Positions 1 through 9,562 are shown, counted from the first letter of the stretch. The stretch: DNA of 64,000 nucleotides from Fidelibacterota bacterium (GCA_018649625.1 JABIHN010000041.1:1-64000), one strand, 5' to 3'. Numbers and translations are program-made. The notes: generated by a model not told the origin, from the letters alone.

Positions 1-42
1 AAATTGAATTAAATATTTTTCTACCTTTAACTAAAAATTAAT

Positions 43-495
43 ATGAAATACATACACACAAATATCATTGCCAAAGATTGGAAAAAGTTATCTGATTTTT
101 ACATCAAAGTTTTTCATTGCAAACCCGTACCACCTGAAAGAAATTTCAAGGGTGACTGGCTGGGGAAATGCACAGGTGTTATAAATGCTTCTCTAAAAGG
201 CATGCACTTACTTCTGCCTGGATTTGATGAAAATGGTCCAACATTAGAAATTTTCCAATATCAAGAAAATGAATATAAACCTAATCCAGTCGCAAATAGA
301 GAAGGGTTTGGTCATATCGCATTTTATGTAGACGATGTTGAAGCAGTTCTTGAGGAAATGATTTCTTCTGGTGGTACTACACTTGGTGAAGTTATCAGAA
401 AAGAATTTGGCAAGGGAACTTTGATATGCGTGTATGCAAAAGACCCTGAAGGCAATATTATTGAACTTCAGAACTATGAACCGAAAAATATTTAG
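43..495 (+). CDS. VOC (glyoxalase/bleomycin-resistance) family protein
   Basis: ORF with VOC-like N-term (MKYIHTNIIAKDWKKLSDFYIKVF) and C-term (DPEGNIIELQNYE). Confidence 0.85.
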   Translation: MKYIHTNIIAKDWKKLSDFYIKVFHCKPVPPERNFKGDWLGKCTGVINASLKGMHLLLPGFDENGPTLEIFQYQENEYKPNPVANREGFGHIAFYVDDVEAVLEEMISSGGTTLGEVIRKEFGKGTLICVYAKDPEGNIIELQNYEPKNI

Positions 496-545
496 TTCAC
501 AACTTCTCGCTATCGCTCGACCACGTTGCGCTTCGCTTTATTACA

Positions 546-621
546 TTTTATATTTATAATAAATTTGGCTTTGTTTTTCTTTGAGTAATAGTTGTGCCTT
601 ACCCCAATCATAAATTGTAAA
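546..621. repeat. Left copy of perfect 76-bp direct repeat (other copy 3800-3875)
   Basis: ttttatatttataataaatttggctttgtttttctttgagtaatagttgtgccttaccccaatcataaattgtaaa is identical at both sites; it corresponds to the 3' end of the minus-strand CDS 3783-4268. Confidence 0.95.
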
Positions 622-712
622 GTCTGAGTTTCGAAATCGGCTACTGTCCTTATTCCAACCATAAGCGACGAATTATAAAATCAAGAAACATAAAATAATT
701 AACAGACCACAA

Positions 713-754
713 ACAATGTGATAAGAAAATGCGATATTTTTATCATAACATTGT
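713..754. repeat. Imperfect inverted repeat (acaatgt...acattgt)
   Basis: ACAATGTgATAAgAAAA...tatTTTTATcataACATTGT. Confidence 0.5.
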
Positions 755-964
755 AACTTTGTAAAGAAAATAGAATTAACTTAGTAGAAATAAATTTGTG
801 GCAAACTGAAAGTTAATCATTTCAATTTCCAATTTATTTTAAGGTAGATACATTCGAAGTAACCGTCAATTCGCTATACTTACAAAAATATGCTGATTTT
901 ATTTAACATTTATTATAAGGCGGCTTTTTGCATAATTATGAGGTTAAAACACGATAAAGAATTA

Positions 965-1012
965 AAGAGTAAACTCAAATTCGACTGTCTTTACAGCGCA
1001 CCACATTGTGCG
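965..1012 (+). repeat. Cassette-associated degenerate repeat, copy 1 (related to 2136-2180)
   Basis: gagtaaactcaaattcgactgtctttacagcgcaccacattgtgcg vs gagtaaactagaattttgctgcctttacagcgcaccccattgcgc; each ends in a small hairpin just upstream of a CDS. Confidence 0.7.
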
Positions 1013-1029
1013 TCATAGAAGAAAACTAA

Positions 1030-2091
1030 ATGAACAAATTTTATAAATTGATATATCTAATTCTATTTTTCACCCTGAGCTTTTCCTGTGTTGAAAAAAA
1101 ATCTCCCCAAAAGGAAATTAGCAAATCTGAATTTATAAACTCTTCAAAAACCAACACCTTAAAATTCACTTCTCGAATTCGCTCTATCCTTCAAGATAGT
1201 GAAGGGAATTATTGGTTAGGAAGTCATCAAGAAGGTGTATGCTTATTTGACGGAAAATCATTTGAATACTTTACAACTAATGAAGGTTTGCCAGATAATC
1301 AAATCCGTTCAATACAAGAAGATGAAAATGGAAACATTTGGTTTGGAACAGCAAACGGAGTTAGTAGTTATAATGACGGAAGTTTTACCAACTATACTAC
1401 AAAAGCCTACAATCCGAATCTAAAATTGGAAAATACAGATAGTTATTTGTGGTTCAATGCAGGAATAAATTCAGGGATTAACCAGTTTGATGGAAAAAAT
1501 CTAAACTACTTACCCTTCCCTATACCCAAGGACAAAAATCTTAATAATTCATACGGAGTAACAGGTATTTCAAAAGGTAAAGATGGTAGAGTGTGGATAG
1601 CAACATATTCAGCGTTATTCAATTTTGATGGCAAAACAATAAATGTTTTTGATAAAAGTAAATTGGCACTTAAAGAGAGTGAAATGTTGCATATACGCAG
1701 TGTGTTTGCAGACTCAAAAGGACGGATTTGGGTTGGAAATAATGGAATTGGAGTTTTACTGCTTCAGGAAAACTCCACTATAAATTTTTCAGATAAAAAC
1801 GAACTTATACACACAAACAGTAGTAAAAATGGTAACGCATCACCAGTTGGGACTTTAGAACACGTTTTTACTATCGAAGAAGATTCGGAAGGAAACATTT
1901 GGTTTGGAGATAGAGATACTGGACCTTGGAAATTTGACGGTGAAACTATGACAAACTATATTATAGATACCAAACTTTCGACACAGATGATTTTGGAAAT
2001 ATATGAAGACAATAACAAAAACTTACTTTTTACAGTGGAAGATGGTGGCGTTTACAAGTTCAACGGAAAATCATTTGATAAACTGTTTTGA
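1030..2091 (+). CDS. Lipoprotein with two-component-regulator-type beta-propeller repeats
   Basis: Signal-like N-term with LSFSC; repeated D(S/E)(E/K)GNIWFG(T/D) motifs. Confidence 0.8.
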   Translation: MNKFYKLIYLILFFTLSFSCVEKKSPQKEISKSEFINSSKTNTLKFTSRIRSILQDSEGNYWLGSHQEGVCLFDGKSFEYFTTNEGLPDNQIRSIQEDENGNIWFGTANGVSSYNDGSFTNYTTKAYNPNLKLENTDSYLWFNAGINSGINQFDGKNLNYLPFPIPKDKNLNNSYGVTGISKGKDGRVWIATYSALFNFDGKTINVFDKSKLALKESEMLHIRSVFADSKGRIWVGNNGIGVLLLQENSTINFSDKNELIHTNSSKNGNASPVGTLEHVFTIEEDSEGNIWFGDRDTGPWKFDGETMTNYIIDTKLSTQMILEIYEDNNKNLLFTVEDGGVYKFNGKSFDKLF

Positions 2092-2110
2092 GATGAAATA
2101 CGAATGCACA

Positions 2111-2180
2111 ACACTGTAAAATTAATAAAATTTATGAGTAAACTAGAATTTTGCTGCCTTTACAGCGCACCCCATTGCGC
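2111..2180 (+). repeat. attC-like imperfect palindrome plus degenerate repeat copy 2
   Basis: CTGTAAA-attaat-AAAATT...AATTTT-gctgcc-TTTACAG (2114-2165) paired arms with internal loop, followed by gcgca-ccccat-tgcgc. Confidence 0.55.
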
Positions 2181-2201
2181 AACAGCCGAAAACAGAAGTA
2201 A

Positions 2202-2609
2202 ATGAAAGTAATAATTTCAGAAACAAGAGAAATTAAAGCGGAAAAAATTATCCAATTGTACAGAGCAAATAAATGGAGCTCTGCTAAAAAACCTACAAAA
2301 TTATATAATGCATTAATAAATTCACATTCTCTAATAACAGCGTGGAATAAAGAAGATCTAATTGGAATTGGAAACGCTATTTCTGATGGGTATTTGGTGG
2401 TTTACTATCCTCATTTACTTGTGCATCCAAATTATCAAGGAAAAGGAATAGGACAAATGATAATGGATAAAATGCAAGAAAAATATAAGGATTTTCATAT
2501 GCAAATGTTAACCGCAGACGGAAAGGCAATTGATTTCTATCGAAAAGCAGGCTTTAAAAAAGCAGGAAACACTGAACCAATGTGGATTTATAAAGGAAAC
2601 GAACACTAA
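2202..2609 (+). CDS. GNAT family N-acetyltransferase
   Basis: VHPNYQGKGIGQMIM acetyl-CoA binding motif. Confidence 0.9.
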   Translation: MKVIISETREIKAEKIIQLYRANKWSSAKKPTKLYNALINSHSLITAWNKEDLIGIGNAISDGYLVVYYPHLLVHPNYQGKGIGQMIMDKMQEKYKDFHMQMLTADGKAIDFYRKAGFKKAGNTEPMWIYKGNEH

Positions 2610-2619
2610 AGGAATAAAT

Positions 2620-2922
2620 ATGATTGCACGGATTTGGCACGGAAGAACAAAAATTGAAGATTTTGAAAAATATACGGAATTTATGAAATCAAAAGCAATT
2701 CCTGATTATAAGGAAACAGATGGTTTTGTTAAATTAACATTTTTGAGAAATATAAAAGGGAATGTGGGACATTTTAAACTAATCACATTTTGGAAAAACC
2801 TTGAATTAATTAAAAATTTTGCTGGAGAAAATTTTGAAAAAGCGAAATACTATCCAGAAGACGAAAATTTCTTATTGGAATTTGAAGAAAAAGTAACACA
2901 TTATGAAGTGTTTGCAGAATAA
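2620..2922 (+). CDS. Antibiotic biosynthesis monooxygenase-like (ABM/dimeric alpha-beta barrel) protein
   Basis: Start chosen at internal Met (MIARIWHGRTKIEDFEKY); small ABM-like sequence. Confidence 0.65.
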   Translation: MIARIWHGRTKIEDFEKYTEFMKSKAIPDYKETDGFVKLTFLRNIKGNVGHFKLITFWKNLELIKNFAGENFEKAKYYPEDENFLLEFEEKVTHYEVFAE

Positions 2923-2930
2923 AGCCGAAC

Positions 2931-3050
2931 ACACAACAATGTATATAGTTTATGGCGGGTGAAATGCTATATATGAATATTTTAGATATTAATAAACATC
3001 GGTGTCAGTTGAAAAATTTGTGTTTCAAAACCATATACTTACCGTTACAT
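2931..3050. repeat. attC-like imperfect palindrome (about 120 bp)
   Basis: Left arm acacAACaatgtatatagttt pairs with right arm aaaccatatacttaccGTTacat with unpaired bases; central part less structured. Confidence 0.5.
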
Positions 3051-3125
3051 GAAATTGAAAAAAGCTTAAATGTAGAAGAACAAAAACAAAACTTTAATAA
3101 TACTTAATATTCTATCAATATTAAT

Positions 3126-3611
3126 ATGGCAAATAAATTCATACCAACAGATTTTAAGATTCCTGAAGTATTAGAAACTGACAGGTTGCGGTTGAGAATG
3201 CTTACTGTAAATGATGTTAAATTAGATTATGATGCTGTAATGACAAGCATTGATCATTTACAGAAAACGAAACCTTTTGGACCTAATCATAAATGGCCAA
3301 TAAAAAAATTATCTTATGAACAAAATTTAATAGATCTTGGATGGCATCAAAAAGAATTTCAAAAAAAATCATCCTTTGCTTTTACCGTTATGAATTTGGA
3401 AGAAACTGAATGCCTTGGTTGTATGTATATTTATCCTTCTGACAATCCAAATTATGATGCAGTAATTATGATGTGGGTTAGGCAAAGTGAAGTTGAAAAT
3501 GGATTAGATGAAATTCTTTTTTCTTCTGTGAAAAAATGGATTCAGAATAAATGGCCATTTAAGAAAATCGCATATCTTGGCAGAGATGTTAGTTGGTCTG
3601 AATTTGAATAA
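3126..3611 (+). CDS. GNAT-like N-acetyltransferase
   Basis: LETDRLRLRMLTVNDVKLDYDAV N-term typical of GNAT proteins. Confidence 0.65.
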   Translation: MANKFIPTDFKIPEVLETDRLRLRMLTVNDVKLDYDAVMTSIDHLQKTKPFGPNHKWPIKKLSYEQNLIDLGWHQKEFQKKSSFAFTVMNLEETECLGCMYIYPSDNPNYDAVIMMWVRQSEVENGLDEILFSSVKKWIQNKWPFKKIAYLGRDVSWSEFE

Positions 3612-3782
3612 GTTTTGTTTTTGTCTCTATTCTTTTATTTGATTGAACTTCGTTCTCGATGTAAGTTTTTTTTCAACTCAAGGTGACGTTGCACTTTCGC
3701 CTTCGGCTCACCCTCGTATAACAAAGATTATGAGATTCAGCCGTTGCAGGGCTTCATCCAAATTTATTCACGATCCGCTTCG

Positions 3783-4268
3783 CTACTTGCGAATGAATGT
3801 TTTATATTTATAATAAATTTGGCTTTGTTTTTCTTTGAGTAATAGTTGTGCCTTACCCCAATCATAAATTGTAAAAAAAATATTAACAGCTACCCCTAAA
3901 GAAAATGCTGTCGCATCTCTTGGGCTTTCTTGAACCATTTCCTGAAAACTCACACTTGCTATTTCGTGCTTACCGAAAAATGTGAAATCTGCCCAAGCGG
4001 CTATAACCAGGCCACTCGCAATGAATCTAATTGTTTTTATCTTATCAGCCGTAGAATCTTCCAAAGCATATTCATGATTATATCCTGGATAAATAACCGA
4101 TGTAAACAATTCTTTCCAACCCAGATGTCGATCAATAATTTGGAATTCTTCAAGCGTCATTGAATCGGGAAGCGACGGAAATTTTCTAGAGTTTGAAACT
4201 TCCAATTGGAAATCTTGCCCCACAGAAATTGTTGAAAGAAGACTTAATATTAGAATAATTTTTTTCAT
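3783..4268 (-). CDS. Hypothetical secreted/membrane protein
   Basis: ORF with signal-like N-term; its last codons fall in the 76-bp repeat. Confidence 0.65.
   Translation of the reverse strand: MKKIILILSLLSTISVGQDFQLEVSNSRKFPSLPDSMTLEEFQIIDRHLGWKELFTSVIYPGYNHEYALEDSTADKIKTIRFIASGLVIAAWADFTFFGKHEIASVSFQEMVQESPRDATAFSLGVAVNIFFTIYDWGKAQLLLKEKQSQIYYKYKTFIRK
3800..3875. repeat. Right copy of perfect 76-bp direct repeat
   Basis: Identical to 546-621. Confidence 0.95.
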
Positions 4269-4420
4269 GGATAAACCCTACCCTGTTTATTTATTAGATG
4301 GATTATACTTAAAAAGTTACAATTGAAAAATATGGAGAAAATATTTTAAATTTCGATGTATAATTTTGTCATATTGACAATTTTATAATTAATTAAGGAT
4401 ATTATTACGATATATTAAAA

Positions 4421-5446
4421 ATGAAATTTCCTAATCTTGCATTATTAATCTTATTGACAACTACATTTGGACAGTCTCTTTCAAGCAAAGGTCAATTTTG
4501 GGCAAGTGGACTTACAGGAAATGACGTGCCAACTGGGCAATCTGCATTTGAATCATCATTAGGATATATTCCCACACTCTCTTTATCGCGAGATTTATCA
4601 GACTTTAGCTTTATCGACTTTGAATGGGCCGTCCGATTTGATCGCTTATATTCAGGTGATTCTCTTTTATCAAATCATGAAAAAAATCACCGGCTTTGGG
4701 CACGATATACATCTGAAAAATTCGAAGCACGACTCGGTTTACAAAAAATAGTTTTCGGTCCATCACAAATATTAAGATCCCTATCTTGGTTTGATACCAT
4801 TGACTTAAAAGATCCAACCAATCAAACAAAGGGTGTGGATGCACTCCGACTAAAATGGTTTCCGAATAACTCACTTTCACTTTGGTCTTGGGCGATCCAA
4901 AATGAGCAAGACACATTATCCTTTGGTGGACGAGCTGAAATATCTTCATCAATTGGAGAATTCGGATTTACGGTTCATTCGGATCCTTCAACAATACCAA
5001 AGCAACGGTTTGCTCTGGATTTTCGCCACGATGGATATATTGGTTCTTGGTTAGAAACGGCGCTGATAACTTCAGAAAATTCTGATATTAAATTGACGAC
5101 TATTGGTGCTGATTATACATTACCTATTTTGAATAGACTTCTCATTATGACTGAATCCATGTTTATCAAAACGTCTGAATCTGAGAACCAATCATTTACA
5201 GCCTTTATGGTTATCTTGCCTTTGGGGATGATTCATTCCGTTCTTTTTATTTCTCAATTTGATTGGAAAGAAGAACAATCTTATAATTACCTACGGTGGA
5301 GTGCCACGTATGATAAATTCAGCCTAAATTTACTTTTATCTCAAAGCCCTAAACGGACAGATTACAGCATTCCAGCAGAATATTTGCCAAAAACGGTTGC
5401 CGGGTTTGGAACAGGAATTCAACTTATGTTCATTTACAATCATTAA
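4421..5446 (+). CDS. Putative outer-membrane beta-barrel protein
   Basis: Signal peptide; alternating amphipathic strands; immediately precedes ABC transporter genes. Confidence 0.55.
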   Translation: MKFPNLALLILLTTTFGQSLSSKGQFWASGLTGNDVPTGQSAFESSLGYIPTLSLSRDLSDFSFIDFEWAVRFDRLYSGDSLLSNHEKNHRLWARYTSEKFEARLGLQKIVFGPSQILRSLSWFDTIDLKDPTNQTKGVDALRLKWFPNNSLSLWSWAIQNEQDTLSFGGRAEISSSIGEFGFTVHSDPSTIPKQRFALDFRHDGYIGSWLETALITSENSDIKLTTIGADYTLPILNRLLIMTESMFIKTSESENQSFTAFMVILPLGMIHSVLFISQFDWKEEQSYNYLRWSATYDKFSLNLLLSQSPKRTDYSIPAEYLPKTVAGFGTGIQLMFIYNH

Positions 5447-5458
5447 AATATGGAGATT

Positions 5459-5522
5459 GCCACAAAGACTCGAAGACACAAAGTTAAAATAATTTTTTTC
5501 GAGCCTTTGTGCCTTCGTGGTA
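5459..5522. repeat. Intergenic imperfect palindrome of the cacaaag type
   Basis: gccacaaagactcgaagacacaaag...cgagcctttgtgccttcgtggt; related element at 8722-8784. Confidence 0.6.
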
Positions 5523-5537
5523 AAAACAAGGAAAAAT

Positions 5538-6254
5538 ATGTCAAATAATAAAGTAGTAGAAATTCAAAAACTTCTAAAACAATTTCCTGTTGGTGGTGAT
5601 TTTTTTACCGCATTGAGTGATATTAATTTTGAATTAGAAAAAGCAGAATTCACGGGGCTAGTCGGTCCATCTGGTTCAGGGAAAACAACATTATTAAATA
5701 TAATCGGCGGTCTTGATTCACCCACAAAAGGAACTATAAATGTTCTTGGAATGGAATTGGGTTCTGCCTCCCATAACGAACGAGCCTTTTTACGAAAAAC
5801 AAAAATGGGGTTCATTTTTCAAAGTTATAATCTACTTCCGGTTTATACCGTTTTTGAAAATGTTGAGCTACCTTTAATTCTAAATAAAGTTGAATCAAAA
5901 GAACGAAAACGACTCGTCACTCAAGCAGTGGAATGGGTTGGGTTATCAGATAAAATTGATTCTCGCCCAGCACAATTAAGCGGTGGTGAATGTCAACGAA
6001 CTGCTATTGCTCGCGCTATTGTCCACGAACCAGCCTTAATTTTGGCAGACGAACCAACAGCTAATTTGGATGCAAAAAATTCCCATCAAATTATGAATAT
6101 TATGGTTCGCTTAAATAAAGAATTGAATACATCATTTATCTTCGCAACTCACGATGAAAAAATCATGGCATATCTACGACGAATCGTTCATTTAGAAGAT
6201 GGTCAAATTGTAAAAGATGAAATCATTGAAAATCCAGAAATGGGTGCAATCTAG
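5538..6254 (+). CDS. ABC transporter ATP-binding protein, LolD/MacB type
   Basis: GPSGSGKTTLLN Walker A; LSGGECQR signature; LADEPTANLD Walker B; start at MSNNK. Confidence 0.9.
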   Translation: MSNNKVVEIQKLLKQFPVGGDFFTALSDINFELEKAEFTGLVGPSGSGKTTLLNIIGGLDSPTKGTINVLGMELGSASHNERAFLRKTKMGFIFQSYNLLPVYTVFENVELPLILNKVESKERKRLVTQAVEWVGLSDKIDSRPAQLSGGECQRTAIARAIVHEPALILADEPTANLDAKNSHQIMNIMVRLNKELNTSFIFATHDEKIMAYLRRIVHLEDGQIVKDEIIENPEMGAI

Positions 6255-6258
6255 AAAT

Positions 6259-7431
6259 ATGCTTTTTCACCTTGCCATTAAAAATTTAATTGGTGCGGGA
6301 ATACGAACGTGGTTAAACGTATTCGTAACTGCCGTTTCATTCTTCATGATAATTTTCACGTCTGGGATGTATGATGGAATGCGATCTCATGCAAAACAAG
6401 TAACCATCGATACCGAAGTAGCCGGTGGTGCTTATTGGCATCCAAAGTATGATCCTTTAGACCCATTTTCTTATGAAGATGCACACGGAATCCCACCGAA
6501 AGAGATTCATGAACTTATTCAATCGAATGATGCCTTCTCTGTGTTAGTAAGCCAAGCTTCTATTTATCCAAATGGGCGGATGATGCCTGTTATGATGAAA
6601 GGGATTGAGCCAAACCAATCAATCATAAATTTACCGACTCAATCACTTCTGACTCATACCGATGATTTGATTCCGGTTCTTATTGGAAGCGGAATGGCAA
6701 AATACACACAATTAAAAGTAGGTGACACCTTTGCAATTCGCTGGTTAGATGCAAACAGAACTTATGATGCAGATGAAGGTGTGATTGTAGCCATCATGGA
6801 AACAGAAAATTTCAAAGTGGATATGGGTACAATTTGGATTCCACTGGATCGTGCGCAAACCATGCTGGATATGGAAAAGGAAGCTACATATATTACATTC
6901 TCAAAAAAAAGTGCCACAATTCAAAATAAAGAAAATTGGATTTATCGCGATGTAAATTATTTGATGCGAGACATGGAAGCTATGATCAAAGCAGATGAAC
7001 CTGGTGCACAAATTATGTATATGATTCTATTAGCATTAGCAGGGATGGGCATTTTCAATTCCCAAATATTGTCTATTTTTCGTCGTCGGAAAGAAATTGG
7101 CACACTGATGGCTTTAGGTATGACTCGATCTCGTGTTGTCACTTTATTCACATTAGAAGGTGGAATGAATGCTTTTTTTGCTCTAATTATGACCTTGATT
7201 CTAGGCGGACCTGTTTTTATCTATTTCGCACTCTATGGAATTCCCCTGCCTATTGATTATTCAGAAATGGGGTTGATTGTGGCGAAGAGACTCATTCCTG
7301 TTTATACTATGGGACTTTTCGTTTCTACTACATTATTTATTGCATTTGTTGTGCTGGTTTTGAGTTATCTACCATCGCGACGTATTGCAAAAATGAAACC
7401 CACTGATGCTCTACGGGGGAAAATCAATTAA
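6259..7431 (+). CDS. ABC transporter permease, FtsX/LolC-E type
   Basis: FtsX-like C-term with IFRRRKEIGTLMALGMTRSRV; start at MLFHLAIKNL. Confidence 0.9.
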   Translation: MLFHLAIKNLIGAGIRTWLNVFVTAVSFFMIIFTSGMYDGMRSHAKQVTIDTEVAGGAYWHPKYDPLDPFSYEDAHGIPPKEIHELIQSNDAFSVLVSQASIYPNGRMMPVMMKGIEPNQSIINLPTQSLLTHTDDLIPVLIGSGMAKYTQLKVGDTFAIRWLDANRTYDADEGVIVAIMETENFKVDMGTIWIPLDRAQTMLDMEKEATYITFSKKSATIQNKENWIYRDVNYLMRDMEAMIKADEPGAQIMYMILLALAGMGIFNSQILSIFRRRKEIGTLMALGMTRSRVVTLFTLEGGMNAFFALIMTLILGGPVFIYFALYGIPLPIDYSEMGLIVAKRLIPVYTMGLFVSTTLFIAFVVLVLSYLPSRRIAKMKPTDALRGKIN

Positions 7432-8714
7432 TGTTTAGATTTGTTCTAAAAGGCATTTTACGAGATAGGTCACGCAGTTTATTTCCCATTATAGTGGTTT
7501 CTCTCATTGTTGCACTTGTGATTTTCAACCGTGGATTCCTTGTGGGAAGTATGAATGGGATGTTTAAGGATACGGCTGTTATTTCTTCGGGCCATGTAAA
7601 AGTCATGACACACGCCTATCAAAAAGAAAGTCAATTAATGCCCAACGATTTAGCGCTAATGGATGTAGATGAAATCCTTAAAGATTTAGAGATAAAATAT
7701 CCTAACTATTTTTGGTCACCCAAAATTTCTTTTGCAGGATTATTAGACCTTCCCGATGAACACGGTGATACAAAATCTCAAGGTCCAGTTATGGCGTATG
7801 GTGTTGATTTTTTATCATCAAATTCACGTCAATTCGAATTATGGGAATTGGAAAAACGAATCGTTTTAGGACGTATGATAAAAGATCCTACCGATGCTTT
7901 AGTGGGACACAAATTAGCAGACAAACTTGGGTTATCACTGGGGGATCAAGTAACCTATATTGGCACGACAATGAATAATGCATTTACCACATTCAATTTT
8001 ACGGTAGTAGGCACATTTAATCTTGGAATGGGACCTTTAGACAAACAAATGATGTTGGTCGATATTGAAGGAGCACGAATGGCATTGGATATGGATAATG
8101 CGGCATCAGAGATTCTTGGGTTTATGCACGATTTATATTATAATGATGATGCTTCAATTGAAATTCGAAATGAATTCAATACATTCCATTCAGATACGAC
8201 AGATTTATTTCGATCCAGCATGATTGCGCTCCGGGATGCAAATCAAATGGGCACCATGATTGATTTGGTGGATTGGTCTGTGTTTATCATTCTTGGTATT
8301 TTTCTCTTTATCGCCATGATAGTTTTATGGAATATGGGCATCATGAGTGGATTGCGACGATATGGAGAAATTGGCGTTCGTCTTGCAATGGGAGAAACCA
8401 AAGGACAAGTGTATCGGTCACTCATTTTGGAATCAACGATTATTGGAACCATCGGCACCATTATCGGAACATGTATTGGCTTACCTTTAACATACTATGT
8501 TCAGGCAGTTGGTATTGATTATTCCGCAGCGTTTGAAAACTTGAATTCTACAACAATGATTATGTCATCCGTTTTTTATACACAAGTAACGCCTGATCTT
8601 TATTATATCGGTATTATTCCAGGTGTATTGGCAACAGTTTTTGGAACTATGTTAGCAGGACGAGCTATTTACAAACGAGAAATGGCACAGTTGTTTAAGG
8701 AACTCGAAACGTGA
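7431..8714 (+). CDS. ABC transporter permease, FtsX/LolC-E type
   Basis: GLRRYGEIGVRLAMGETKGQVYRSLILES; overlaps preceding stop. Confidence 0.9.
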   Translation: MFRFVLKGILRDRSRSLFPIIVVSLIVALVIFNRGFLVGSMNGMFKDTAVISSGHVKVMTHAYQKESQLMPNDLALMDVDEILKDLEIKYPNYFWSPKISFAGLLDLPDEHGDTKSQGPVMAYGVDFLSSNSRQFELWELEKRIVLGRMIKDPTDALVGHKLADKLGLSLGDQVTYIGTTMNNAFTTFNFTVVGTFNLGMGPLDKQMMLVDIEGARMALDMDNAASEILGFMHDLYYNDDASIEIRNEFNTFHSDTTDLFRSSMIALRDANQMGTMIDLVDWSVFIILGIFLFIAMIVLWNMGIMSGLRRYGEIGVRLAMGETKGQVYRSLILESTIIGTIGTIIGTCIGLPLTYYVQAVGIDYSAAFENLNSTTMIMSSVFYTQVTPDLYYIGIIPGVLATVFGTMLAGRAIYKREMAQLFKELET

Positions 8715-8721
8715 AAAATTA

Positions 8722-8784
8722 TAGCCACAGAGCACATAAAGAAAAAAATTCATTTTATCTCTTAAAACCCTGTGTGTTCTGTTG
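8722..8784. repeat. Intergenic imperfect palindrome, second degenerate copy
   Basis: tagccacagagcacataaag...ctctt...ccctgtgtgttctgttg. Confidence 0.5.
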
Positions 8785-8804
8785 ATATTAAAAAGGAACA
8801 AAAA

Positions 8805-9539
8805 ATGAGACGCATTATATTATTATTTTTACTATCATTTGTTTTCGGGCAAAACGAGATATCAGTCAAAGAGATTATTCAAGAAATGGATAATAATTTG
8901 AATGCCAAAAGCCGAGTACTTACCAGTAAAATGGTTGTTCATGGACGGCGAACAAGCCGAACCATTGAATCAAAGAACTGGGTTGTGGGAACGGATCAGG
9001 CCTTCACAGAATATTTATCACCCCCACGAGAAGCAGGAACAAAAATGTTAAAAGTGGGGAACAAACTTTGGACGTATTCTCCACAGACGGATCGAGTTAT
9101 ACAAATCTCTGGACACATGCTCCGTCAGTCCGTCATGGGATCGGATATGTCATATAACGACATGATGGAAGATCAACCACTCATGGATCGCTATGCGACA
9201 ACGCTTGAAGGTTCGGTCATTATAGATGGGCGAGATTATTGGATTATTTTCATGGATGCAAAAGTAAAAGGATTATCATATCCCAAACGGCGAGCCTGGA
9301 TTGATAAAGAATACTTTTTACCTACAAAAGAAGAACTCTATGCCAAAAGCGGAAAACTCCTAAAAACAGCCACAATGGATGGTATTAAAAAAGTGCAAGG
9401 CCGATGGTTCCCATCCAGATATCTCTTTAAAGATGAATTGAAACGAACCAGCAAAGGAACGGAATGGATCATTGATGAAATTGAGTTTGACAGTGATATT
9501 CCAGAGTCTCGATTTTCGAAAGTAATGTTACGTAAATAA
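8805..9539 (+). CDS. LolA-like outer membrane lipoprotein-sorting protein
   Basis: Signal peptide; LSPPREAGTKMLKVGNKLWTYSPQTDRVIQISGHMLRQSVMGSDMSYNDMM is typical of the family. Confidence 0.85.
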   Translation: MRRIILLFLLSFVFGQNEISVKEIIQEMDNNLNAKSRVLTSKMVVHGRRTSRTIESKNWVVGTDQAFTEYLSPPREAGTKMLKVGNKLWTYSPQTDRVIQISGHMLRQSVMGSDMSYNDMMEDQPLMDRYATTLEGSVIIDGRDYWIIFMDAKVKGLSYPKRRAWIDKEYFLPTKEELYAKSGKLLKTATMDGIKKVQGRWFPSRYLFKDELKRTSKGTEWIIDEIEFDSDIPESRFSKVMLRK

Positions 9540-9562
9540 ATTAAAGGCAATATGAGCATAAA

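Noticed and set aside
1235-1423. 62-aa alternative-frame ORF
   Set aside because: Internal to the propeller lipoprotein gene in another frame.
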